From Alphaproteobacteria bacterium UBA1908 (GTDB lineage Bacteria > Pseudomonadota > Alphaproteobacteria > Caedimonadales > UBA1908): a stretch of 47,672 bases of DNA. The notes beneath the pieces are model-generated. The model saw nothing but the letters and a program-made list of their open reading frames with translations, did not search any database and was not told where the DNA came from. Both the position numbers and the translations under genes were made by a program. The first letter of the stretch is position 1, and each line of letters begins with the position of its first letter. This document shows positions 26,150 through 33,386 of this stretch, piece after piece. The stretch spans positions 1 to 47,672 of the forward strand of contig DDGG01000027.1 of NCBI GenBank assembly GCA_002337525.1. Direction: 5' to 3'.

Positions 26150-27436
26150 TTAACCCTCTGATTTCTTTAACCCTTTCTTGTCACGGATATTCTTCCAATA
26201 GTCAAGCCTTTTCATTATATCTCTTTCAAAACCTCGATTAACGGGCATATAAAAATGCTGACGGCCTAATTTATCAGGAAAGTAATTTTGCCCTGAAAAA
26301 CCTTCGGGTGTATCATGATCGTAGACATAACCCGATCCATACCCCTCTTTTTTCATCAAGTCTGTAGGGGCATTAAGAATTGTTTTGGGAGGTAAATAAG
26401 ATCTCGTTTTCTGGACACACCCGGACGCTTTTTTAAAGGCTAGGTAAAGAGCATTTGATTTCGGTGCCGTTGCAAGATAGCCAACCACTTGCGCCAGTGC
26501 GAGTTCACCTTCTGGACTTCCCAGACGTTCGTAAGCCTGAATACCGTGAAGTGCCATTTGAAGAGCTTGGGGATCTGCTAATCCCACATCTTCTGATGCC
26601 ATACGAATCAGCCGACGCCCCAGAAAAAGAGGGTCTTCACCTCCAGCAAGCATCCTGGCAAACCAGTAAAGAGCAGCATCTACATCTGACCCTCGAATTG
26701 ATTTATGGAGAGCACTAATCAAGTTATAATGATGATCAGCCCTGGCATCATAGGAAGGTGCTCGTTTTTTCAAAACCTCACACACTTGTTCCCGCGTTAG
26801 CATACCCCCTTCCGGTAAAGAAAATAGGATATCCACATAGGTTAAAAGAGTACGACCATCTCCATCTGCAAGCTCTTTTAAAAGGCCTCGGGCCGCTTGA
26901 TCCAGGGGAAGCTTTTTATTGAGACAGGTTTCTGCACGTTCCAGGAGGTCGTCAAGAGCACTATCGTCCAGGGCTTTTAACGTCAGAATCTGGCATCGAG
27001 AAAGAAGTGCCGCATTCAGGTTAAAAGAAGGATTTTCTGTTGTCGCGCCAACTAAACAAATAACACCTGATTCAACATAGGGTAAAAAAGTATCCTGTTG
27101 GGTTTTATTAAACCGGTGAATTTCATCAACAAAAAGAAGGGTCGGATGACCCCGCTGGAAGCGATCTCTGGCCCCTTCAAAAACTTTTTTTAAATCCTGA
27201 ACCCCTGAAAAAATAGCAGACAAGCTTTCGAAATGAAAAGTTTTTTGTGTTGCCAATAAGCGCGCCAGGGTTGTTTTACCACAACCTGGTGGTCCCCAGA
27301 AAATAAAGGACTGTCCCTTACCATGCTCTATAAAAGCATGTAAAAGACTGCCTTTTTTCGTAAGATGATCTTGCCCCACCACGTCAGAAAGTTTGTTAGG
27401 CCTCAAACGTTCCGCCAGGGGGATAAACTCTGCCAT
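26150..27436 (-). CDS. rarA: Replication-associated recombination protein A (AAA+ ATPase)
   Basis: 429 residues from the chosen start. RarA/MgsA acts at stalled replication forks. Walker A is WGPPGCGKTTLARLLA, Walker B LLFVDEIHRFNKTQQDTFLP, sensor 1 GATTENPSFNLNAALLSRC. The C-terminal half has the MgsA_C tetramerisation region (VDAALYWFARMLAGGEDPLF). The frame extends to 27562, overlapping the protease gene by 65 bp. The ATG at 27436 (MAEFIPLAERLRPNKL) is preferred because family members start 10-25 residues before the PLAxRxRP motif. Neither site has a strong ribosome-binding sequence, so the start is uncertain. Confidence 0.93.
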   Translation of the reverse strand: MAEFIPLAERLRPNKLSDVVGQDHLTKKGSLLHAFIEHGKGQSFIFWGPPGCGKTTLARLLATQKTFHFESLSAIFSGVQDLKKVFEGARDRFQRGHPTLLFVDEIHRFNKTQQDTFLPYVESGVICLVGATTENPSFNLNAALLSRCQILTLKALDDSALDDLLERAETCLNKKLPLDQAARGLLKELADGDGRTLLTYVDILFSLPEGGMLTREQVCEVLKKRAPSYDARADHHYNLISALHKSIRGSDVDAALYWFARMLAGGEDPLFLGRRLIRMASEDVGLADPQALQMALHGIQAYERLGSPEGELALAQVVGYLATAPKSNALYLAFKKASGCVQKTRSYLPPKTILNAPTDLMKKEGYGSGYVYDHDTPEGFSGQNYFPDKLGRQHFYMPVNRGFERDIMKRLDYWKNIRDKKGLKKSEG

Positions 27437-27497
27437 CGTAGCCGAAACCTCATTTTCCGAGGGCCCTAATACTGACCCCTGGTCTGCTTTAAAAAGG

Positions 27498-28949
27498 CTA
27501 CCAGTTTCGGACAAGGATTTTCTGCTTTCGGCCACGTCGATTAAAAACAATCTCCCAACCATTATGATTTCTACGCAAGTTTCGTGAAAGCTCCTGAGCT
27601 GTTTTTATAGCGACTCCATTTACTTCCAGAATGATATCGCCGGGTAAAAGACCGGTTAAAGCCGCAGAGGCATCAGGGCGAATTTCGATAATGACAACCC
27701 CTCCATTTTCATAGGAGACACCCAAATCATTTGCAACCGAAGGGGACAAACCCTTAACTACTGCCCCGGATAGTGGCTGACGCCCTGTCAAGGTCAATTT
27801 TCTGTTTCCGGGAATATCAGGAGGCGACTTCAAATCCATTTGAAGGCTTTTGATCTGGCCATCGCGCCAAACCTCTAGGCCAACTCGTTCACCAACTTTT
27901 AGCGTTGCAATTCTAAATCGAAAAGAAGCTTCGTTTCGAATTTCATGGTTTCCAACAGATAAAATCACATCCCCTTTTTTAACACCGGCAAGATCTGCCG
28001 GGCTTTTTTCAAAAACGCGTTTAACTATAATACCACTGACCTTTTCAAGACCTACAGCTTCGGCGATATCGGGCGTAATTGAGTCCATGGCTATTCCGGC
28101 CCATGGACGAATAATTTTACCATTATGATTGATGGCCGCCACGACAGGAAGAACAAGGTTTGACGGAATCGCAAAGCCAATGCCAATCGATCCCCCACTA
28201 TTTGAAAAAATCGCCGTATTAATACCCACAATTTTTCCATCAAGCGTCACCAAAGGTCCTCCCGAGTTACCGGGATTAATAGCGGCATCTGTCTGAATTA
28301 AAGATCTGAAATCAGAAACACCAACCTGTGTTCTGGCAAGTCCTGAAATAATACCTGACGTCACCGTTTGGCCAAATCCAAAAGGATTCCCAACGGCAAG
28401 AACAAAATCACCAACTTTTAAGGTATCTGCATCTCTAAATTTTAGAAAAGGTAGTTTTTCACCCTCCGTCCTCAACTTCAACACAGCAAGGTCTGTTCTC
28501 TTATCTTTTACAACAACCTCTGCTTCAAACTCCTTTCCATCATAAAGAACAACTTTTATTTCTGCCGCATGTTTTATGACATGAAAGTTTGTCACAACAA
28601 TTCCTTTTTCCTGGACGATAACACCTGATCCAAGAGAACTCTGAACCCGCGCACTAGGCTCACCAAAAGAAAAACTATCTCCAAAAAAATGCCTAAAGAG
28701 TGGGTCCGAAAAAAAAGGGGAGTAATTTTGAGATCTTAAAACACGGGTTGCGTATATATTGACCACAGCAGGTGCCACTTTTTCAGCGACCCTGGAGAAA
28801 CTAAAACGAAGCTGTTCACGTGATTTTGGGAGTTCAGGTGTCGAAAAGAATGACTCTTCTGCATTAACAGCATTCAAACCACACCAAAAATATATACAAA
28901 ACAGGAGCAAACCACGTAAAAAGTTGTACATCGGTATTTTCTTTTTCAT
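27498..28949 (-). CDS. Periplasmic serine protease of the Do/DegP (HtrA) family
   Basis: 483 residues with a signal sequence (YNFLRGLLLFCIYFWCGLNA). The trypsin-like catalytic triad is complete: His123 (VTNFHVIKH), Asp153 (KRTDLAVLKL), Ser229 (NPGNSGGPLV). Two PDZ domains follow (about 285-380 and 390-480; GLLPGDIILEVNGVAI is in the second). It degrades or refolds damaged envelope proteins. Length and domain order are typical of DegP/DegQ/MucD. It is upstream of rarA in the same direction, an arrangement seen in other alphaproteobacteria. Confidence 0.95.
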   Translation of the reverse strand: MKKKIPMYNFLRGLLLFCIYFWCGLNAVNAEESFFSTPELPKSREQLRFSFSRVAEKVAPAVVNIYATRVLRSQNYSPFFSDPLFRHFFGDSFSFGEPSARVQSSLGSGVIVQEKGIVVTNFHVIKHAAEIKVVLYDGKEFEAEVVVKDKRTDLAVLKLRTEGEKLPFLKFRDADTLKVGDFVLAVGNPFGFGQTVTSGIISGLARTQVGVSDFRSLIQTDAAINPGNSGGPLVTLDGKIVGINTAIFSNSGGSIGIGFAIPSNLVLPVVAAINHNGKIIRPWAGIAMDSITPDIAEAVGLEKVSGIIVKRVFEKSPADLAGVKKGDVILSVGNHEIRNEASFRFRIATLKVGERVGLEVWRDGQIKSLQMDLKSPPDIPGNRKLTLTGRQPLSGAVVKGLSPSVANDLGVSYENGGVVIIEIRPDASAALTGLLPGDIILEVNGVAIKTAQELSRNLRRNHNGWEIVFNRRGRKQKILVRNW

Positions 28950-29631
28950 AGACTTGTTTCTTTCCTGGCTATAAAAAAATATGAGTCTTTCACTTTAGCA
29001 GAATCTCTCTCATCTATAGACCAAAAGACCTTTTATGCTATATTTTTTCCATTTTAGCCATACATTAATGAACATATATACTCTATCTCAAAAGCTTTCA
29101 GGAAACTAGTTGTATGATTTTAACCTTCAAACTTTGATAGGATAACATCGCAATAATGGTTTAAAAACGTCAATCTCTTTGACTGAAACTACAATAAAGA
29201 ATAAAAAAAGTCGAAAAATTTATGCAAAAAAAATCCCCCAAAAAACTTTGGGGGAAAAGGTTTTACAGGGTAGTTCGTCAACACATCGGGGGAGATGGCT
29301 GACATTTTTCTCGTGTTGACACACAAGAAAACTTGGGGAAAGCCCAAAATCCTTTTTTTCGCAATAAAAACAAAAGCTTTTCTGTGCTTCTCTTTTTCTC
29401 CCTGATAACAAGGAGCATTGCCAAGAAATTTAGAAAGAGAAAATCGTATGGTATAATTGTCTTCTATTTCCTTATTAAAAGAAAAAAGAACATTATAAAA
29501 ATTAAGATTTATGGACAGCTTTCCCCCAGAATATCATAAGGTATCGCCCCCACACAATATAGTTTTATCGTCATTAAGGAAAGCAATACCCACTATTTAC
29601 ATTTTCACTGAATCCAAGATTTTTGTGGCGA
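28950..29631. other. 680-bp spacer without a supported gene
   Basis: Very AT-rich. Short ORFs exist on both strands but lack ribosome-binding sites and recognisable sequence. Visible structure is a minus-strand terminator (29226-29254), an 8-bp inverted repeat GTCAACAC/GTGTTGAC at about 29278-29318, and an extended -10-like TGGTATAAT on the plus strand near 29450. Upstream regions of the protease gene and the downstream tail of the exported 210-residue protein gene must lie here. A small RNA on the minus strand is possible. Confidence 0.4.
29226..29254 (-). terminator. Minus-strand Rho-independent terminator
   Basis: CCCCCAAA and TTTGGGGG form an 8-bp stem with a 4-nt loop. On the minus strand the stem is followed by ATTTTTTTTGC, an excellent T-run. 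No coding sequence ends within 350 bp on that strand (the nearest stop is at 29632), so it terminates either a long 3' UTR or a short non-coding transcript. Confidence 0.85.
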
Positions 29632-30264
29632 TTAGCGCATCTGTTGGTAAACATCACCCTGGTTTTCAAGAAAAATATGAATTCTATCAAAGCTCTTACT
29701 GGCTTCCTTATCCAGATGTTGAATAAAATCATCGTTTTGAAGGCGCTCTGCACTTCCAGGTGCGAACTTATACTTCTTATTTATCACGTCCGAGATCTTA
29801 CGATAATAATGGAGAGAGAGTTCTGTTTTGAGACCTTTTTTCATTTCCTCCATAAGTTTTCGATCTTTCAGCATAGTATGTCCATGTTTACGCGCTATGT
29901 CGACAAAGACACCTGGGTCTTTTGAATTTGATGATTCATGGTCCAGCATCAAACGTGCCTTGGCATATTCTTCAAAGTCCTTATGAAACCTTTGAATAAC
30001 ATCAAAGACCGGGATTTCTGACAAAGAAACGGGCATCTCCTTTTTCTCATTTCTCAGCTTTTTTAGATACCTGAAAAATGCAACATCACGGGCTTTTTGT
30101 ACATTTGGTTTGTGTTGGTCCAGAAGCTGTCGATAGTGTTGGCGCCACTTCCCTGCTTCAGCATCTCTATCATAGAGATGATCTGATCCCATTACATTCG
30201 TCGACACAATAGACAAGATAAAAGTAAAAAGACAAACCCAATTTTTATTTTTCAAAAAAATCAT
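29632..30264 (-). CDS. Exported protein of unknown function
   Basis: 210 residues. The first ~27 form a signal peptide (WVCLFTFILSIVSTNVMGSD). The mature part is charged and mostly helical, rich in Lys, Asp, Glu and His, with no Cys and no recognised domain. AAGG twelve bases before the ATG gives modest support to the start. It lies 99 bp downstream of another small exported protein on the same strand. Probably lineage-specific. Confidence 0.65.
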   Translation of the reverse strand: MIFLKNKNWVCLFTFILSIVSTNVMGSDHLYDRDAEAGKWRQHYRQLLDQHKPNVQKARDVAFFRYLKKLRNEKKEMPVSLSEIPVFDVIQRFHKDFEEYAKARLMLDHESSNSKDPGVFVDIARKHGHTMLKDRKLMEEMKKGLKTELSLHYYRKISDVINKKYKFAPGSAERLQNDDFIQHLDKEASKSFDRIHIFLENQGDVYQQMR

Positions 30265-30363
30265 TGTTAGAACCTTATTCTAATCTCCACTTATTCGGTT
30301 ATATCAGAATCTGTATTTTTTCTCAAAAAAGGCTTTTAAAGGCTAAGCTATTTTAGCAAACAA

Positions 30364-30627
30364 CTACTTCGTCTCCTCTTTTGCTTGAGATCTTTTAGCC
30401 TTTTCTTTTATTTTTTCTTTACCACAATCGCATATAGCAGGCTTATCTTTAGATATCTTTATCTCAATCTTTAGTGGCAGCAATTCTTCCTTTTTCTTAA
30501 CTGTAGCCCACCCGGCAGAAAAAGAATCCTTTAAGGGTATCAGAAACAGGCTTAAAAAAGCTATCAAATAGATCCCGTCAAAAAAATTTATCTTTTTAGG
30601 CAACCTCATTCCTTTAAATCTTTTCAT
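30364..30627 (-). CDS. Small exported or membrane-anchored Lys-rich protein
   Basis: 87 residues. A basic N-terminus and hydrophobic core (GIYLIAFLSLFLIPLKDSFS) form a signal sequence or anchor. The remainder is a Lys/Glu-rich short domain with a C-x-C pair (ICDCGKEK) and a highly charged tail. The ribosome-binding site is very good (GAGGAGAAAATA before the ATG), the main reason to believe it. No family is recognised; a metal- or disulfide-linked role for the Cys pair is speculation. Confidence 0.55.
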   Translation of the reverse strand: MKRFKGMRLPKKINFFDGIYLIAFLSLFLIPLKDSFSAGWATVKKKEELLPLKIEIKISKDKPAICDCGKEKIKEKAKRSQAKEETK

Positions 30628-30718
30628 TATTTTCTCCTCATCGTTTGTAAACCCAGACTGTTATAGACTTTCCATAAAGTATTGACCAAAAATATATATT
30701 GAGTGAGTTCCTTTCATC

Positions 30719-31243
30719 TTACTGCGTTTTGGAAAAGGAACATTGATAGTCTGACTTATGATAAAATGCATTATCTTTTGTGGAATCTGACAAAGGACCC
30801 CCGAAGTCATTTTTACTCGCACGAACAAACCCCGGGATCTCATGCCCCAACTTGCCTAAATCCATCTCAAGTTGATACAAATTAACCCGATAATAATATT
30901 TTTGATCCGGGGATTCTCTCTCAAATAATTTTTGTTCTACCCATCCTCGTTGAACTAAAATCTTGATAAAGCCTTGCAGAGACTCCTTTGAGAGTACAAG
31001 CATGGCCTCTTCTGCCAATCGAGCAAGCGTTATAGTAAACCAGCCATCGCGTGGCGTTATATTAACGGGTAATCGTTTCGACATTTTTCGGCAATAATTT
31101 TCTGCCATCAGCATTTCATCAAATTCATAACAGCGACGGGTCCAATACAGAAATTGATTCAATAATAGAGCTTGGGACGTATTGCGTGTGAGGGCCATTA
31201 ATGCTTCGTTGACAATTGAGTAACGTTTTGGCCTGAATATCAT
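30719..31243 (-). CDS. Winged-helix DNA-binding protein resembling phage/plasmid replication proteins
   Basis: 174 residues, cytosolic. The N-terminal third contains the helix ALLLNQFLYWTRRCYEFDEM; the middle has a helix-turn-helix-like stretch (TLARLAEEAMLVLSKESLQG) followed by a wing (FIKILVQRGWVEQK and YYYRVNLYQLEMDLGKLG). This 'new sequence makes filament of helices plus wing' pattern is what I recall from helix-turn-helix proteins near phage and plasmid replication genes in Rickettsiales and Holosporales. That recollection is the only basis for the family. It is transcribed away from the repressor-like gene at 31756 across a 512-bp control region. Confidence 0.5.
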   Translation of the reverse strand: MIFRPKRYSIVNEALMALTRNTSQALLLNQFLYWTRRCYEFDEMLMAENYCRKMSKRLPVNITPRDGWFTITLARLAEEAMLVLSKESLQGFIKILVQRGWVEQKLFERESPDQKYYYRVNLYQLEMDLGKLGHEIPGFVRASKNDFGGPLSDSTKDNAFYHKSDYQCSFSKTQ

Positions 31244-31755
31244 TCGTGTTTCCTTTTTTTCTGCTTACTCTACAAGCTTTTTCAGAGCAGACCAAAACCA
31301 CAAAACAAAAGGATCAAGACAGTCCTTCACTTTTTAGCATTCAGATTTTCCAACGCCGAAAAACAAACGTAGTTAGCATTTGAAGCCAAAAAACTTGACG
31401 AATTAACGGATCGTATGCTCTTCTCAGTACAATCAGGACTTGTTTTATAACTTTTTTGAAGAACCTGTTTCAGGTACCCAAAAAGTGACTTTAAGATGAA
31501 TTCTAAATTAAAGGTTTTTAAACGCATTAAAAAATTGTATATTCGGATTATCATCACTATATCCTGATGGTATGCCGAATACCTCAGTTGCCTAGGAACC
31601 TCAGAGATATTCGGCCTTATATTTTTTTGACCTGCTTTTTACGGAGACTAAAAATGATGTGTAGCCAAGTGTAAAAAACCAGATACAGAGTTAACGTACC
31701 GTACACTTATGTGTTCGTCAAGTTTTTTTTCACCTAACTTTTCGGAACTATATTT
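31244..31755. promoter_or_regulatory. Divergent control region between the winged-helix gene and the repressor-like gene
   Basis: A 512-bp spacer. An imperfect 12-bp inverted repeat, GCCGAATACCTC (31574-31585) and GAGATATTCGGC (31604-31615), with one mismatch, surrounds a central CCTAGG. Within it ACCTCAG is directly repeated at 31581 and 31598, 17 bp apart. Just downstream TTGACC (31627-31632) and TAAAAA (31649-31654) form a plausible 16-bp-spaced promoter reading toward 31756. Downstream lies GTACCGTAC near 31700. The layout suggests a repressor operator. A 76-codon minus-strand ORF at 31327-31557 lacks support. Confidence 0.5.
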
Positions 31756-32358
31756 TTGAAAAAGCTTAAAAAAAATGATTTAAAAGACCTTATTCACAAA
31801 TCTGGGCACACACTCAAATCTTTTTGTGAAGCCTATAATTTGTCATTGGGGTCTGTGAAATCCTGGAATACTTTGGTGCGCAATCCTAGTTATGGAAGCG
31901 CTGTCAAAATTTGTAGTGCACTTGAGGCAGAAGGCATCAAGTGTACCCCTGAACTTTTAATGGGCCGCCCCAGCTATATTTTGCGAGATTTAAGTAAAGA
32001 GCCTGAGCCCTATGGAGATAATCAGCTTGCAACAATTAATGACGTAAGTGATTTCAAGAAAAACAACAAGGATAGTGTGCTGCTACTCGTCTGGGACGAA
32101 AAAATGGCGCCTTATTTTGTTGAGGGGGATCATGTTGGAGGCACAAAGCTAAAACCTGAAGACTTCCCGAAAGCTCACCGCAAAATTTGCATCCTAAAAG
32201 AAAAAAATAAAGAAAAAGTCATACGTAATATTACATATAAAGATGGTGATTTTTATTCCTATTATGCCAAGAGACCTTCACAAATTAAACTTGGTGAAAT
32301 TGACTTTATTGCTCCCATTATCTTTGTTAGAAAGAAAGATCCCTTCAACGTCCGATAA
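31756..32358 (+). CDS. HTH repressor with an S24/LexA-like C-terminal domain lacking the catalytic Ser
   Basis: 200 residues from a TTG start (CGGAA eight bases upstream; the first in-frame Met codon would cut the helix-turn-helix). Residues 1-60 form an HTH (LKSFCEAYNLSLGSVKSWNT). Residues 95-195 resemble the S24 peptidase-like dimerisation domain of phage repressors: WDEKMAPYFVEGDHVGG. The normal Ser-Met of the DSM motif is Lys-Met, so RecA-stimulated self-cleavage is unlikely. It acts on DNA in the cytosol; the likely targets are its own promoter region and the dyad before the next gene. Confidence 0.6.
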   Translation: MKKLKKNDLKDLIHKSGHTLKSFCEAYNLSLGSVKSWNTLVRNPSYGSAVKICSALEAEGIKCTPELLMGRPSYILRDLSKEPEPYGDNQLATINDVSDFKKNNKDSVLLLVWDEKMAPYFVEGDHVGGTKLKPEDFPKAHRKICILKEKNKEKVIRNITYKDGDFYSYYAKRPSQIKLGEIDFIAPIIFVRKKDPFNVR

Positions 32359-32364
32359 TATTTT

Positions 32365-32393
32365 TTGACACAAGGGCAAAATTAATTTATAAG
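32365..32393 (+). promoter_or_regulatory. Consensus sigma-70 promoter before the LuxR-type sensor gene
   Basis: TTGACA (32365-32370), a 17-bp spacer and TATAAG (32388-32393): one base off a perfect housekeeping promoter. It begins 7 bp after the stop of the repressor-like gene, so the downstream gene has its own promoter with a start point near 32400. Confidence 0.8.
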
Positions 32394-32407
32394 TACCCCC
32401 ATAAAAA

Positions 32408-32428
32408 TAATAACCATAAAGGTTATTA
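32408..32428 (+). promoter_or_regulatory. Perfect 8-bp dyad between promoter and ribosome-binding site
   Basis: TAATAACC (32408-32415) and GGTTATTA (32421-32428) flank a 5-base spacer, directly before the AAGGGGGG ribosome-binding sequence (32428-32435). It lies at about +8 to +28, typical of a repressor operator. A run of Cs at 32396-32400 could pair with the ribosome-binding Gs, but most of it falls before the expected start point. An operator for the upstream repressor is the simplest reading. Confidence 0.5.
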
Positions 32429-32444
32429 AGGGGGGACTATTAAA

Positions 32445-32960
32445 ATGTCATTAATATTATTACCGTTTAACAATAAAACGCGCCTTATTTTTAATTCAAT
32501 TTCAAAGAATATTGGACTTATAGGTGTTGATTACTTAGCATATACAATAGAAACAGAATCAGGTTCATATTACTACTCATCAAACGCAATATGGCAGGAA
32601 TTATATACTGGAAAAAATCTTGCAAAAAAAGACCCTATCCATGTACGAGCCAGAGGAGGCACTCCCTATTTACGCTGGGACGCACTCCCCGGTGGAAGTC
32701 CTATGCTGAATATTATGGAATTACAGTGTAAAATATGCCAAATTTTTGATGGTTTCTCAATCATGAGCCAGTCAAATCATGGTGTAGAGATCATTTCGCT
32801 TGGCACGTCACACCAGCCTTTAGATATCACTAGGAAAATCCTGCAAAATATTGAGACTTTCAAAGAAATAAAGGACTGGATGAGCCAAATAGCAAAGGAT
32901 CAATGCACACTAGAGACAACAGAATCTTTTCCTGAAGCAGCTCTTAAAAGAGCTGGGTAA
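32445..32960 (+). CDS. LuxR-type autoinducer-binding-domain-like protein without a DNA-binding domain
   Basis: 171 residues. The order of conserved elements follows the LuxR/TraR acyl-homoserine-lactone-binding domain: IGVDYLAYTIE, a Trp-Tyr helix in NAIWQELYTGKNLAKKDPI, HVRARGGTPYLRWDAL, FDGFSIMSQSNHGVEIISLG. A C-terminal helix follows, but the protein stops where the LuxR HTH would begin. The 420 bp beyond hold no HTH remnant that I can read. It has a strong promoter and an AAGGGGGG ribosome-binding site ten bases before the ATG. No synthase gene is in the window. The match is by eye; a domain search is needed. Confidence 0.5.
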   Translation: MSLILLPFNNKTRLIFNSISKNIGLIGVDYLAYTIETESGSYYYSSNAIWQELYTGKNLAKKDPIHVRARGGTPYLRWDALPGGSPMLNIMELQCKICQIFDGFSIMSQSNHGVEIISLGTSHQPLDITRKILQNIETFKEIKDWMSQIAKDQCTLETTESFPEAALKRAG

Positions 32961-33022
32961 AAGATTCTATTTTAAAAACAATTGAAGATACATTTAAGTT
33001 CATCAGTTGTTTTTATTGGTTG

Positions 33023-33065
33023 TATCCACCAAGTTTGAAGAGCAAGATTTTTAAGTTGGTGGATA
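33023..33065. repeat. Inverted repeat TATCCACCAA / TTGGTGGATA
   Basis: A perfect 10-bp inverted repeat (33023-33032 and 33056-33065), extended beyond a mismatch, with a loop of 23 bases. It lies between the sensor gene and the acyltransferase remnant. It may end the sensor transcript, although no T-run follows, or be an imprint of an old mobile element. Confidence 0.45.
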
Positions 33066-33089
33066 TATAGCCTCTAAAGTCACAGCTTC

Positions 33090-33345
33090 CTATTTCAGAG
33101 CAAAGATCTGATCAATAAAAGCGGCGTAATAACGCACATGTTGGAAAGATCAACAACACAAATCTTTGTAAATGAGACCCAGCTTTTCCAAAAAAGAAAC
33201 ACACTTGTTACCAAGGCAAAGAAAATCATAAGGATCAATCCAGACAACTTTGCTCTTTTCACCCAAACCCTTAAAACATCTTAAGTGAGGGAGTGACCTT
33301 TGAGGCTCTCTTCCCCCCTGTCTGGACCATTATCTCCCTAACATA
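33090..33345 (-). pseudogene. Decayed fragment of an acyltransferase SGNH C-terminal domain
   Basis: On the minus strand one frame reads KVVWIDPYDFLCLGNKCVSF, then LGLIYKD, an in-frame TGA at 33152-33150, and after it HVRYYAAFIDQIFALK followed by TAG at 33092-33090. This matches the end of SGNH hydrolase domains fused to membrane acyltransferases (OafA/YrhL type), where a DPxxxLC...C..........LYxDxxHLSxxGA pattern precedes a helix near the C-terminus. No start, membrane part or upstream frame remains; the visible reading frame is only about 60-80 codons. It is therefore a remnant. The left boundary is the stop; the right boundary is approximate. Confidence 0.55.
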
Positions 33346-33386
33346 CTGAAAAAGAAAAGTCCTCTATGTTTTCAGAATCACATCTC

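Noticed and set aside
29220..29411. 63-codon minus-strand ORF
   Set aside because: Its end runs through the terminator hairpin and T-run, and no ribosome-binding site precedes it.
31327..31557. 76-codon minus-strand ORF in the divergent control region
   Set aside because: No good ribosome-binding site, no recognised sequence, and it lies in a region better explained as regulatory.
32396..32435. C-run pairing with the ribosome-binding G-run as an RNA thermometer or translational switch
   Set aside because: The expected transcription start is near 32400, so most of the C-run would not be in the RNA. Kept only as a DNA dyad.
29632..33386. Complete prophage or plasmid integration
   Set aside because: No integrase, terminase, capsid or partition gene is present, and no attachment-site repeats were seen.
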